A stretch of DNA of 32,154 nt from Pseudomonadota bacterium (GTDB lineage: Bacteria; Pseudomonadota; Gammaproteobacteria; Burkholderiales; REEB80): NCBI GenBank assembly GCA_028873515.1, contig JAGWIG010000030.1, positions 1-32,154 of the forward strand, given 5' to 3'. Shown piece by piece: positions 8,958 to 17,490 of the stretch (positions are counted from its first letter, which is position 1; every line of letters begins with the position of its first letter). The position numbers and the translations under genes were made by a program. The notes under the pieces were generated by a model. The model was given only the letters and a program-made list of their open reading frames with translations, did no database searches and was not told the origin of the DNA.

Positions 8958-9682
8958 GTAAATAAAACCATGTATTAAAACCGGGTATATTATCTTACTG
9001 TGGTATTTTTGGCGACAGATATTGGATTGAGGTTTGTAAAATCAAAACATATGTTTTCTGGAAACTGGTTTTCGGCATGGATCAAGTTGGGATTGAGGTC
9101 CAGGTTAAGGCAGGAGCGGATGGTGTGACAATCTTATCTGTCTGTCGTGAATAATATGGCTGTTGAATTTTCCAGCGAAGAAAAGATGGATCTTTATTAA
9201 TTGAGGCTGAAAGGATTTTGCTGTGTATAGCTGTCAGGGGAAAAATATTTCGGATTGCTTTATTATGGTGGGCGATAATTCAGGGTCTATATAAGATTGA
9301 ATTGTGTTGCTCTGGTTAATGGGATATTAGAAGGGTATGCCGGTTATAGTGTTTAGTTTTTCATGAAATGATATAACAAAGTCATCTATAACCGCTAAGT
9401 CGGGTTTTCTCTGTATTCAGTTAGTTCTGGAAACAGATCATGGCAGGATGATGATGAACGGATGGGCATAAGGTTAATGGATGTCGAATCTCCATATACC
9501 ATTCCCCTGTGATTTTTTGATGATGGCTTGATGGGTCATGCTTTTGGCCGCTCCTTACATCAGGCATGAGGCTTGTCGTGAAAATGATAATCAGAATTAA
9601 GCGGTGTTTACCCCTTATGGATGATTGACCATTCAATAGCCCTTATTTATGGTTGACGTATCAATTAATTGTCAGGAAGAAC
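8958..9682. other. Long intergenic region between purE and the MFS gene
   Basis: About 725 bases between divergent genes, expected to contain the promoters of purEK and of the exporter. No confident gene. A short + frame near 9077-9154 resembles a piece of a hexulose-6-phosphate synthase (see findings). The minus frame at 9421-9636 looks like chance. Confidence 0.4.
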
Positions 9683-11290
9683 ATGCGGTTTGTCAATCAG
9701 GATACTGTTAAAATTTCCAATCACCAGCGTTCATTTCGCGAATCCCTGTTGGCCATGATGGGGCTTTTTTTTGTGGTGATGATGGTGGCTCTGGATCAGA
9801 CTGTTGTTGGTACGGCTTTACCAACTATAGTTGCAGATCTTAAAGGTTTTGATCTATACGCCTGGGTAGCGACAAGTTATTTGCTTACTTCAGTGATTAC
9901 AGTACCCATATTTGGTCGTTTGGGTGATTTTTTTGGCCGCAAGTATTTTGTAGTCGCATCGATAATTATCTTTACCTTGGCTTCAGCCCTGTGTGGGCTT
10001 GCTTCGAGCATGAGTTTTCTTGTCATTGCCCGATCCTTGCAGGGGATCGGTGGAGGAATGCTGGTTGGTACTGCATTTGCCTGTGTTCCGGACTTGTTTC
10101 CTGATCCTCATGCTCGTCTACAGTGGCAAATCATTATCAGTACCGCCTTTGGTCTTGCCAATGCCATAGGTCCCTCCCTCGGGGGGTTCCTAACCCAGTA
10201 TTATGGATGGCGTTCTGTATTTTATGTCAATTTGCCCATTGGCATCTTGAGTCTCTGGTTTGTGTGGCGACATATGCCACATATCAGGAATTCACACCAT
10301 CGGGGCTCTATGTCACTTGACTGGATTGGAGCGCTTCTGATTGCGCTTGTCTTAGGTAGCCTTCAGTTATTTGTTGAATTTGTGCTACGCCAAGGTACGC
10401 ACCTGGTATCAACCGTTTACGCTGTTGTTTGTATTGGGGCAATCATAGGGCTTTTATACCATGAACGTCGTGCTAAACAGCCTGTCTTGCCACTCGAGAT
10501 GTTCAGGGAGCGTGCCCTTTCAGCATTATTCATGTTATCTGTCTGTATCGGATTTATTTTGTTTGCGTGGATGTTTTATCTTCCTCTTATGCTGCAGGGT
10601 GGTTTCGGCCTGTCTCCGAATGCAGCGGGGCTTATCATTACCCCTCTTGTAGTCTGTATTACTGTTGGCTCCATAGCTAGTGGACGCCTCATTACCCGTA
10701 TACCAAGTATATCCATCATCATGAATACAGGCATTGCTTTGCTTATCGCAGCAGGTGTGGGGATGACCGTGCTTGAGCCTGACCGAGGGCATGTATTAAC
10801 CTTGACCTATATGATTGTTGGTGGCTTGGGAATCGGCCTGGTGATGCCGAATCTGACGATTTTTACCCAAGAGCTTGCAGGACGATCGCATCTTGGTATA
10901 GCAACAGCACTTATCCAGTCTTTTCGTATGGTGGGAGGTATGATTGGTACTGCACTGGTTGGATCTGTTGTTAACAGGTTTTATACAAGCAGTGTTTCAG
11001 ATTATCTTGATTTGCATCATGCAAGCGCCTTGAGGACTAGTCTTACTGATCCGCAAATCCTGGTCAATCCTGTTGCCAAGGAGGCACTGAAGGCACATGC
11101 ACAGATCTATCATGTTGATGGAGCTTTACTGATTGACATGGCGCGTCAGTCGCTTATTCATTCGGTTCACGTGAGCCTCATTCTTCCTGTTGGGGCGGCG
11201 ATCGGAGCTTTATGGTTGATGAGGCGGGTTCCTCCTATGAAGCTATCAGGAAATATCAGGCATGTTCCCTTACCAGTGGATGAAACGTGA
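9683..11290 (+). CDS. MFS exporter of the DHA2 (EmrB/QacA) type
   Basis: The ATG at 9683 is preserved behind AGGAAG; a TTG-started longer frame from 9653 is less likely. The 535-residue protein has about 14 membrane segments. Motifs of the DHA2 drug:H+ antiporters are visible: LDQTVVGTALPTIVADL in the first segment, GRLGDFFGRKYF in the first cytoplasmic loop, and SLQGIGGGMLVG. It should export drugs or other toxic compounds using the proton gradient. The stop overlaps the GTG of the MarR gene, so the regulator is co-translated. No membrane fusion (EmrA) partner is present here. The substrate is unknown. Confidence 0.9.
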   Translation: MRFVNQDTVKISNHQRSFRESLLAMMGLFFVVMMVALDQTVVGTALPTIVADLKGFDLYAWVATSYLLTSVITVPIFGRLGDFFGRKYFVVASIIIFTLASALCGLASSMSFLVIARSLQGIGGGMLVGTAFACVPDLFPDPHARLQWQIIISTAFGLANAIGPSLGGFLTQYYGWRSVFYVNLPIGILSLWFVWRHMPHIRNSHHRGSMSLDWIGALLIALVLGSLQLFVEFVLRQGTHLVSTVYAVVCIGAIIGLLYHERRAKQPVLPLEMFRERALSALFMLSVCIGFILFAWMFYLPLMLQGGFGLSPNAAGLIITPLVVCITVGSIASGRLITRIPSISIIMNTGIALLIAAGVGMTVLEPDRGHVLTLTYMIVGGLGIGLVMPNLTIFTQELAGRSHLGIATALIQSFRMVGGMIGTALVGSVVNRFYTSSVSDYLDLHHASALRTSLTDPQILVNPVAKEALKAHAQIYHVDGALLIDMARQSLIHSVHVSLILPVGAAIGALWLMRRVPPMKLSGNIRHVPLPVDET

Positions 11291-11724
11291 ACCAGGAATT
11301 GGAACGGCTTGCCATTTTGCAACAGCTAGGGAAGACTTATAGAGCGTGGATGTCTGCATTTGAAACCGAAGTCGGGCATTGTCTCCCGCGCTGGCGTATT
11401 CTTACCCAACTTCGGGAATTGAGCAAACCTTGCGCACAGAAGAAGCTTGTAGAACGGCTGGGTATTGATCCTGGATCGCTTTCTCGACTGTTGGGAGCTC
11501 TTGAGAATCAAGGTTTGGTAAGTCGCAGTCCAAGCCGCAAAGATAACCGTTATATTGATGTCGTACTTACCCCATCCGGTCAAAGGGAGGTGGAAAGATG
11601 TACGCCACTTCGTGACCATTTTATTGCCAAAGCGCTGGATGGTATAGAAGATAGAGATCTTTTGACATTTAAATCGATGCTTGTTGTTCTTGAATATGGA
11701 TTTAGTGGCAGTAGCTTAAAATAA
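11287..11724 (+). CDS. MarR family transcriptional regulator
   Basis: The GTG start (11287-11289) overlaps the MFS stop codon, indicating coupling. The 145-residue protein has the MarR winged-helix layout: WRILTQLREL, the KLVERLGIDPGSLSRLLGALENQGLVSRSPS recognition region (residues about 52-80) and the wing segment KDNRYIDVVLTPSGQ. MarR proteins usually repress an adjacent exporter and release DNA on binding a ligand, so it probably controls the MFS gene in front of it. The order exporter-then-regulator means autoregulation through the same promoter is likely. It ends one base from the convergent pfp gene. Confidence 0.9.
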   Translation: MNQELERLAILQQLGKTYRAWMSAFETEVGHCLPRWRILTQLRELSKPCAQKKLVERLGIDPGSLSRLLGALENQGLVSRSPSRKDNRYIDVVLTPSGQREVERCTPLRDHFIAKALDGIEDRDLLTFKSMLVVLEYGFSGSSLK

Positions 11725-11725
11725 T

Positions 11726-12982
11726 TCAAACAGCATAGGGTGGGAGTTGTGGTTCAATAAGCCTATTTTTCAGGCGTACAAAATCGGGAAGGCCATTTTT
11801 CATGGGAACTGGAGACTCTCCTTGAATAAGGGGGAGAAGATAGTTGTGGCATGCTTCAGTGATCCCATATCCATCTTTATTGATGAAATCTTCTGGCAGG
11901 TGTTTTTCAACATTCGCGATTTCGCTAAGCTGAACCTTTGAAATTTCCCATTTGTAAGGCTTGTCAGACAATCGATGAATAATGGGCATGATGGTATTTT
12001 CTCCTTCCAGCGCGTATTTGACTGCCGCTTTTCCAACAGCATAGGCTTGTTCAACGTCGGTAAGTGATGCAATATGACGAGCCGAACGTTGAAGGTAATC
12101 TGCAACTGCCCAGTGCACCTTTAGTGAAAGCCTGGTCTGTACAAGATTGGCGATGAAAGGCGCAACCCCACCTAGCTGTGCATGACCAAATGCATCCCGC
12201 ATGCCAGTTTCACTCAGAAAATTTCCATTCTCAGCCCTTACCCCTTCTGAAACTGCTACAACACAGTAACCTTGGCGTGCAACTGTAATCTTGACCTTAT
12301 CTAGAAAACTAGCTTCATTGAAGGGTCGTTCCGGAAGGAGAAGAAGATGAGGTGCATCGTCGGCGTACTCTTTTGCCAATGCACAGGATGCAGTAATCCA
12401 GCCAGCATGTCGCCCCATTACTTCAAGTACAAAAACCCGAGTAGAAGTTTCTGCCATGCTTGCAATATCATAGGAGGCTTCACGAATGCTTGTTGCAACA
12501 TATTTTGCAACGGAACCGAATCCTGGTGATGAATCAGTGACAGGCAGATCGTTGTCAACCGTCTTAGGGATACCGATGGCGACCAGGGGATAATTCATGC
12601 TTTTTGCAATGTTGGCGATTTTCCAGGTTGTATCCTGCGAGTCTCCCCCGCCATTATAAAAGAAGTAACCAATGTTGTGTGCCTGGAAAACATCAATGAT
12701 CCGTTTATATTCAGTAGGGTTTTCTTCAGCCTTCTTGAGTTTGTAACGGCAGGAGCCAAACGCCCCACCTGGCGTAAATTTCAATCTTGCAATATCGGTA
12801 TCTGATTCAAGTGAAGTATCGATAAGTTTTTCACGCAATATACCAAGAATACCATTCTGTCCGGCATAGATTTTACCTATCCGGCCTGGATGGGCACGGG
12901 CGGTTTCAATGACGCCACATGCGGAGGCGTTGATAACTGCAGTTACCCCGCCTGACTGTGCGTAAATCACATTTTTTGACAT
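11726..12982 (-). CDS. pfp: Pyrophosphate-dependent 6-phosphofructokinase
   Basis: The 418-residue protein belongs to the phosphofructokinase A superfamily. YAQSGGVTAVIN at residues 7-18 binds the phosphoryl donor. GGGDS at 111-115 has Asp at the position that is Gly in ATP enzymes, and PKTVDND at 139-145 has the Lys typical of PPi users; both point to pyrophosphate as donor. Other motifs include EVMGRHAGWI and VAVSEG. The reaction is reversible between fructose 6-phosphate and fructose 1,6-bisphosphate, and methylotrophs with sugar-phosphate C1 cycles often rely on it. It lies 45 bases downstream of gap with AAGGA before its ATG, so the two probably form one operon. Donor preference is inferred. 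Confidence 0.88.
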   Translation of the reverse strand: MSKNVIYAQSGGVTAVINASACGVIETARAHPGRIGKIYAGQNGILGILREKLIDTSLESDTDIARLKFTPGGAFGSCRYKLKKAEENPTEYKRIIDVFQAHNIGYFFYNGGGDSQDTTWKIANIAKSMNYPLVAIGIPKTVDNDLPVTDSSPGFGSVAKYVATSIREASYDIASMAETSTRVFVLEVMGRHAGWITASCALAKEYADDAPHLLLLPERPFNEASFLDKVKITVARQGYCVVAVSEGVRAENGNFLSETGMRDAFGHAQLGGVAPFIANLVQTRLSLKVHWAVADYLQRSARHIASLTDVEQAYAVGKAAVKYALEGENTIMPIIHRLSDKPYKWEISKVQLSEIANVEKHLPEDFINKDGYGITEACHNYLLPLIQGESPVPMKNGLPDFVRLKNRLIEPQLPPYAV

Positions 12983-13027
12983 TGCTTCTATCCTTGTTCC
13001 ATTTTTTAAACTAGAGCATTTGCCTAA

Positions 13028-14062
13028 TCAGGTTGCTCTGGATTGGGTCAAGCCTAGTTTCATCATGTAGGATGCGGTATCGATCATCCTGCAACAGAAG
13101 CCCCATTCATTATCGTACCATGCGCAAACCTTGACGAGTTTTCCATCAATGACCCGGGTCAGGTTTGCGTCATAACAACTGGAAGCAGAAGTGTGATTGA
13201 AATCGATGGAGACCAGGGGAAGGGTGCTGTAATCAAGAATTCCACGCATTGCCCCTTCACTTGCTTCTTTCATAAGGGAATGAATTTCTTCTACATTTGT
13301 TTTCCGGCGTGTATTAACAGTCAAATCCACGATTGAAACATTGATGATTGGAACCCGTACTGCAAAACCGTCAAGTCTACCTTTGAGTTGAGGTAATACC
13401 AGACCCACAGCCGAGGCGGCACCGGTTTTAGTCGGGATCATGGAATGCGTTGCGGCGCGGGCGCGGAGAAGATCTTTGTGGTAGACATCTGTTAGCACCT
13501 GATCATTAGTATACGCATGAATGGTTGTCATGAAGCCGGATTCAATTCCAAGATGATCTTCGATGACCTTGGCAATGGGCGCTAGGCAATTTGTTGTACA
13601 GGACGCATTGGACACGACCCTTTCCTGTCCTGTGATTACATCATGATTAACACCATAGACAATAGTTGCATCCACATCATTGCCCCCAGGGGCTGATATG
13701 AGCACTTTTTTAGCCCCTGCTCGAATATGGGCAAGGGCTTTCTCTTTGGAAGTGAAAGCGCCGGTACATTCAAGGACGATATCTACATCAAGTTCAGCCC
13801 AGGGAAGCTTTTCTGGATCCCTTTCGTGATAGATGGGAATATTTTTACCGTTGATCACAAGATGCTTTTCTGTATAACTGACGGACTCGCTAAATCGTCC
13901 ATGAACGGTGTCAAATTGGGTAAGGTGGGCATTGACTTTATTGTCGCCCATGGCATTAATCGCTACAATTTCCAGATCATGTGTTTCATGTGTTTCATAG
14001 AGGGCACGCAGGATGTTTCGTCCAATGCGGCCATAGCCCGTAATGGCTACGCGTGTTGTCAT
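13028..14062 (-). CDS. gap: Glyceraldehyde-3-phosphate dehydrogenase
   Basis: The 344-residue enzyme oxidises glyceraldehyde 3-phosphate to 1,3-bisphosphoglycerate. GYGRIGRN (residues 9-16) is the dinucleotide-binding turn. [12 protein letters not shown] holds the catalytic Cys155. [16 protein letters not shown] and MIPTKTGAA follow, as in the betaproteobacterial Cbb/GapA type, and WYDNEWGF is near the end. After beta strand 2 it reads AINAMGD; most relatives have Asp (IND) where this has Ala37. That Asp sets NAD preference, so the cofactor may differ (see findings). GGAG precedes the ATG. It is first of the gap-pfp pair. Confidence 0.95.
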   Translation of the reverse strand: MTTRVAITGYGRIGRNILRALYETHETHDLEIVAINAMGDNKVNAHLTQFDTVHGRFSESVSYTEKHLVINGKNIPIYHERDPEKLPWAELDVDIVLECTGAFTSKEKALAHIRAGAKKVLISAPGGNDVDATIVYGVNHDVITGQERVVSNASCTTNCLAPIAKVIEDHLGIESGFMTTIHAYTNDQVLTDVYHKDLLRARAATHSMIPTKTGAASAVGLVLPQLKGRLDGFAVRVPIINVSIVDLTVNTRRKTNVEEIHSLMKEASEGAMRGILDYSTLPLVSIDFNHTSASSCYDANLTRVIDGKLVKVCAWYDNEWGFCCRMIDTASYMMKLGLTQSRAT

Positions 14063-14360
14063 TTCTGTCTCCAGATGGAATGGTCCCTCTTGTATTATAA
14101 ATCTTTCAGCTTTTCTTGGCGCATCAAATAATGATTAATTATGAGTTCATAACATGGATTAAATGATATTTGGATTATGTGGTTCATGGGTTTTGTTGTT
14201 CAAGGTGCTTTTTATTTGGTTTCACCTGCATCATGCAATGTGTTTTTTTGAGGGGATTGCAGCTTTTCAAATCAGGATTCAATAGGTGTCATGCTATCTT
14301 TGATGCTGACAGGCATATAGCATTGTAAATAGCTCTAAAAGAATGCTGGCGCGTATTGAT

Positions 14361-15368
14361 TCATGGCAGGGGTGTTAATTGAATACAGGCATGGTTTTCA
14401 TTCATTTTTTTCTCCAGAAGCTTGGTGACGGCATAGAGAGTATCAATGCAGGGGGTGGGCACATTGATGTGACGCCCGATTTCAGCTATAGCACCAACCA
14501 GTGCATCAATTTCAAGTGCTCGTCCAGCCTCAATGTCCTGCAGCATGGACATTTTATGTGACCCAAGCTTTTCAGCACCACTGATTCGTCGATCGATAGG
14601 TAACCTGATTCGTACCCCAAGGCTAGTGGCTACTGTCTGGGCTTCTATCATCATGTTTTCGACCAGTGATCGGGTTAATGGATAAGCAAGCAGATCTATG
14701 ACAGTTGCGTGACTAAGTGCACTTATTGGGTTAAAGGTTACATTTCCTAGAAGCTTGAGCCAGACCTCACCTCGTGTGTCCTGGAGTACTGGTGCACGGA
14801 AACCCGCTTCGTTAAAGAGTAGTGATATTTTCCTGACCCGTTCTGTCTGGCTGTTATCTAGCTCTCCAACAGGGAATCGGTCTCCTCCATGATGATGAAT
14901 GATTCCGGGGCTGATAATTTGTGCAGCAGGGTAAACCACAGAATGCAATATTCGATGACTTTCAATATGTGAAATAATGATGCCACCCGGGTCTACCGTT
15001 TCGAGGGCAAGACCGGCAAGAGGTCCTTTTATGCCATGAAAATACCAGAATGGAATCCCATTCTGTAATGTGACAATGATTGTGTCTTTATGAAAGAGAT
15101 TGGCAATATTGGCTGCAACAGGCTTTATCTGATGGGCTTTCAGGGCAAGGATAATAAGGTCCTGTTTACTAAGCATTTCAAATTGCTCGAAAACATTAGG
15201 TCGCGAATAGATTTCTCTGCCGTTATTGAATAGAACTCGAAGTCCTTTTGTCTTTATGGCCCTGTAATGATCTCCCCGTGCAATCAGGTTGATTTCATTA
15301 TTAGTTCTAGCAAGTCCTGATCCTAGTAACCCACCTATGGCTCCGGCACCAATTATGCAGATTCTCAT
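14361..15368 (-). CDS. 2-dehydropantoate 2-reductase family protein (PanE/ApbA)
   Basis: The ATG at 15366-15368 is preferred (AGAGGA six bases upstream) and starts the protein right at the Rossmann fold (MRICIIGAGAIGGLLG); a longer frame begins at 15389. The 335-residue product has the family's C-terminal helical domain with WLKLLGNVTFNPISALS (carrying the catalytic Lys) and ALEIDALVGAIAEIG. PanE reduces ketopantoate to pantoate with NADPH for pantothenate and CoA synthesis. Genomes often hold paralogues acting on other 2-ketoacids, so I give no gene symbol. It is single, about 300 bases from gap on the same strand. Confidence 0.88.
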   Translation of the reverse strand: MRICIIGAGAIGGLLGSGLARTNNEINLIARGDHYRAIKTKGLRVLFNNGREIYSRPNVFEQFEMLSKQDLIILALKAHQIKPVAANIANLFHKDTIIVTLQNGIPFWYFHGIKGPLAGLALETVDPGGIIISHIESHRILHSVVYPAAQIISPGIIHHHGGDRFPVGELDNSQTERVRKISLLFNEAGFRAPVLQDTRGEVWLKLLGNVTFNPISALSHATVIDLLAYPLTRSLVENMMIEAQTVATSLGVRIRLPIDRRISGAEKLGSHKMSMLQDIEAGRALEIDALVGAIAEIGRHINVPTPCIDTLYAVTKLLEKKMNENHACIQLTPLP

Positions 15369-16220
15369 ATTGAATCCTCTGTGTGTCATTGGGGATTGGG
15401 TTGAATTTGAAACAACACTGAATGGCCATGCCAGTAATAATCTATCATTTTTTACGATCTAAGGCCCAAATTTCCAATTTCGTATAAATGAGTTATAACT
15501 ACTAATAGCTAATGCAGATTCAAGCTTGAACACTATCGGTCAACTGGGTGAGATGTGGCACCGGTGCGAAACCAGCGCACAGTATGGCGGTAGGGTGGCG
15601 GGTGAAGGACGATCGGATGATGGTTGGCAGGACCTGGCAATTTGCGCAAGAGAAGTTGTGGCAGCAACGGAATCCTGAGTAAAGCAGTGGCTATGCGGCC
15701 ATCAGTCAGTGGATAACGTCATCGGCAAAACATCAGCAAGGCATTGTCATCTCGTTGAGTGCAGGACCGGGTTAACGCTGGTTCACAAAATTGAATAGTC
15801 GACTCGGGGAACGGCTTGGACACCAGGCACCTATCCAGGTATTCCTAGAGTCGGGCGTTGAACTGCATATTTGTCGAGAAACATGCTAGAGCATGTAATT
15901 CTGGTATAGAAAGGTTATTCTAACCTATTGCCTACATTGATGGCATAGATGCATGGATGGTGTCTAGTGTTTATCCGGATGTTTAATTATGCTCCCTGGC
16001 TTGCCGGGTGAAATAAAGACCGGGTTCTTCAAGAAAACGCATTTCATGTTTCAGGGGTTGTATTGATTAATTCTGGTAAGGTTAAGTTTTTCTTGATCTT
16101 GCTCAATTGCTTCTCACATCTGCAATATATTGATGGATAGAATTTTCCATGGAGTTTTTTTCAAAGTCCTGGTTTTTTGTGATATATGGGGTGGAAAAAA
16201 AGGTTTTATTCAGATTACTT
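15369..16220. other. Long gene-poor region containing a decayed IS30 copy
   Basis: About 850 bases. The part at about 15540-15880 is the remnant of an IS30 transposase, listed separately. The rest (15369-15539 and 15881-16220) holds the PanE-family gene's promoter and the sequence downstream of the LuxR gene. I see no other gene. Confidence 0.5.
15540..15880 (+). pseudogene. Decayed IS30-family transposase remnant
   Basis: In the frame near 15800-15870 the sequence reads RLGERLGHQAPIQVFLESGV, a degraded version of the RKRLGYLTPNQVFFKPGI end seen at the left edge of the window. Upstream, across stop codons, fragments like QQRNPE and SGYAAISQWITSS resemble the WSPEQISGYL and HETIYQWI region of IS30 transposases. 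Several stops and likely frameshifts break the frame, and the N-terminal and catalytic parts are largely unrecognisable. Boundaries are approximate. Confidence 0.65.
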
Positions 16221-16838
16221 TCATAATAAAGATAATTCGGTATGATTGGAATGGGCAAGGATCCATACAGCGGCTTCCAGGCGTGACCGTAATTTGAGTT
16301 TTTTTAGAATGTGTTTTACATGAACCTTTACAGTTCCTTCACTTATGTTGAGGGCCCGTCCAATTAATTTATTGCATTGGCCAGTAGCGAGCAAAGACAG
16401 GATTTCCTTTTCACGTGAAGTTAACCCATGATTTTGTATAGGGTTTTGTGATTTCAAAAGTTTTGCGTAAAGGATTTCAACTGATGTATTGATTGTAATT
16501 GTTCCATTTGCACTGGTGTTGTGGGCATGAGGCTGATTTAGGATCTGGGTTTCATCCACGATATGCAGTATCTGGCATGAAGGGACAAGATTGCGTATGG
16601 ATTCCAGCATGTCCTTGTTCTGGAATTCAATCAGTCTGGATGAAATCAGCAGCACATCAGGTTGACATAATTTTGTTAGAAGCACCCCTTCTGTGGCGCA
16701 GTTTGCTTCACCGATAACCTCGAACGAGTGAGATCGCGTAATCTTGTTTCGAAGCTGACTCAAGGATTCATGTTTTTCGATAATGAAGAGTACTCGGTAA
16801 CGTCTGGGTTGTAACAGATTACGTTCGGACAGGTTCAT
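16221..16838 (-). CDS. NarL/LuxR-type regulator with degenerate receiver domain
   Basis: The 205-residue protein has a receiver-like N-terminal half (residues about 14-125) and a LuxR-type helix-turn-helix (about 140-195: LTSREKEILSLLATGQCNKLIG, then SEGTVKVHVKHILKKLKL). The receiver lacks key residues. The usual acidic pair before H23 is replaced by E21-K22. The phosphoacceptor Asp in the PDVxLLD motif is Ser66 (PDVLLISSRL). It therefore probably does not respond to phosphorylation in the usual way. No sensor kinase is adjacent. GGAG precedes the ATG. It is divergent from the small-membrane-protein/permease block and could regulate it, which is inference. Confidence 0.88.
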   Translation of the reverse strand: MNLSERNLLQPRRYRVLFIIEKHESLSQLRNKITRSHSFEVIGEANCATEGVLLTKLCQPDVLLISSRLIEFQNKDMLESIRNLVPSCQILHIVDETQILNQPHAHNTSANGTITINTSVEILYAKLLKSQNPIQNHGLTSREKEILSLLATGQCNKLIGRALNISEGTVKVHVKHILKKLKLRSRLEAAVWILAHSNHTELSLL

Positions 16839-17241
16839 GATTTTTTCTCCACGGCCTTAGGCCCCAGGAATGTTTGTTTGCGTAACTTTTATCTAAAATT
16901 GCACTTTTCCAAGTGATTCGGGACTACATCAAAGAACTCTAAAAATTTCTAATTGTGAAACTTTATTTCCTACTGTTATAAAATTTTATTTTTCCGCTGT
17001 CAATCAGGTTAGTAATTTTCTTTTTTAAAATATCACTGGGATTTATCTGGAATTTAAGAATAGCGATCAGTTTTTTTCTTTGCCTTAAGATTGAAGAACA
17101 GCTTGATATGGCTACCAGACTCGATTTAAAGCGAAAATCGGGTAAATTGAAAATATGAGTCAATGTAATCGTATATAAATACTTAATTGATACCTCATTG
17201 TGGGTAATTATCAAAAAAAAATCTTCTTGTATTTCCAGGCA

Positions 17242-17276
17242 ATATCATAATTATATTAATTATATCAATATGATAT
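17242..17276. promoter_or_regulatory. Candidate operator palindrome
   Basis: ATATCA (17262-17267) and TGATAT (17271-17276) form a perfect inverted repeat with a 3-base spacer. A third half-site ATATCA starts at 17242, exactly 20 bases (two helical turns) upstream. ATATCATA (17242-17249) also pairs with TATGATAT (17269-17276). The array lies about 66 bases upstream of the -35 candidate, a position suited to an activator. The surrounding sequence is very AT-rich, so chance is possible. Confidence 0.4.
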
Positions 17277-17342
17277 GCTTTTATTGGCCAACTGGTTTAC
17301 TAAATAAATTGGCCGAAGGTATTTTTTTCGCAAAAGTGGGAG

Positions 17343-17371
17343 TTGACAAAGAAAAATCACCTGCATAGCAT
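17343..17371 (+). promoter_or_regulatory. Candidate sigma70 promoter for the permease block
   Basis: A perfect -35 TTGACA (17343-17348) is followed after 17 bases by TAGCAT (17366-17371), which matches the -10 consensus in four of six positions. Transcription would start near 17378, leaving a leader of about 113 bases before the ATG at 17491. Confidence 0.5.
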
Positions 17372-17440
17372 GCATTTCATAACAGTAAAAAAAAATTCAC
17401 ATTTAGAAGTACGTATTTGGTTTTTCATCTTTGCAGGGGC

Positions 17441-17471
17441 GCCTTTAAAAGGCTGGTTTGCGGCTAAGCCG
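17441..17471 (+). promoter_or_regulatory. Leader hairpins upstream of the first membrane protein
   Basis: Two perfect short inverted repeats lie in the predicted leader: GCCTTTAAAAGGC (17441-17453) and CGGCTAAGCCG (17461-17471). They end just before the Shine-Dalgarno AGGAG (17480-17484). Neither is followed by a T run, so they are not plain terminators; they may influence translation or be protein-binding sites. Confidence 0.35.
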
Positions 17472-17490
17472 TATTTATTAGGAGACGAAG

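Larger units (their letters stand above)
16839..17490. other. AT-rich divergent intergenic region with promoter and operator candidates
   Basis: About 650 bases between the LuxR-type gene and the permease block. No gene is convincing: the minus frame at 16963-17214 is AT-rich and nondescript. The right half holds a palindrome at 17262-17276, a sigma70-like promoter at 17343-17371 and leader hairpins at 17441-17471, each listed separately. Confidence 0.5.

Noticed and set aside
9421-9636. 71-codon minus-strand frame upstream of the MFS gene
   Set aside because: Composition (many His, Ser, Ile) and lack of start signals suggest chance.
16963-17214. 83-codon minus-strand frame in the AT-rich region
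   Set aside because: AT-rich low-complexity translation, no ribosome binding site, no match.
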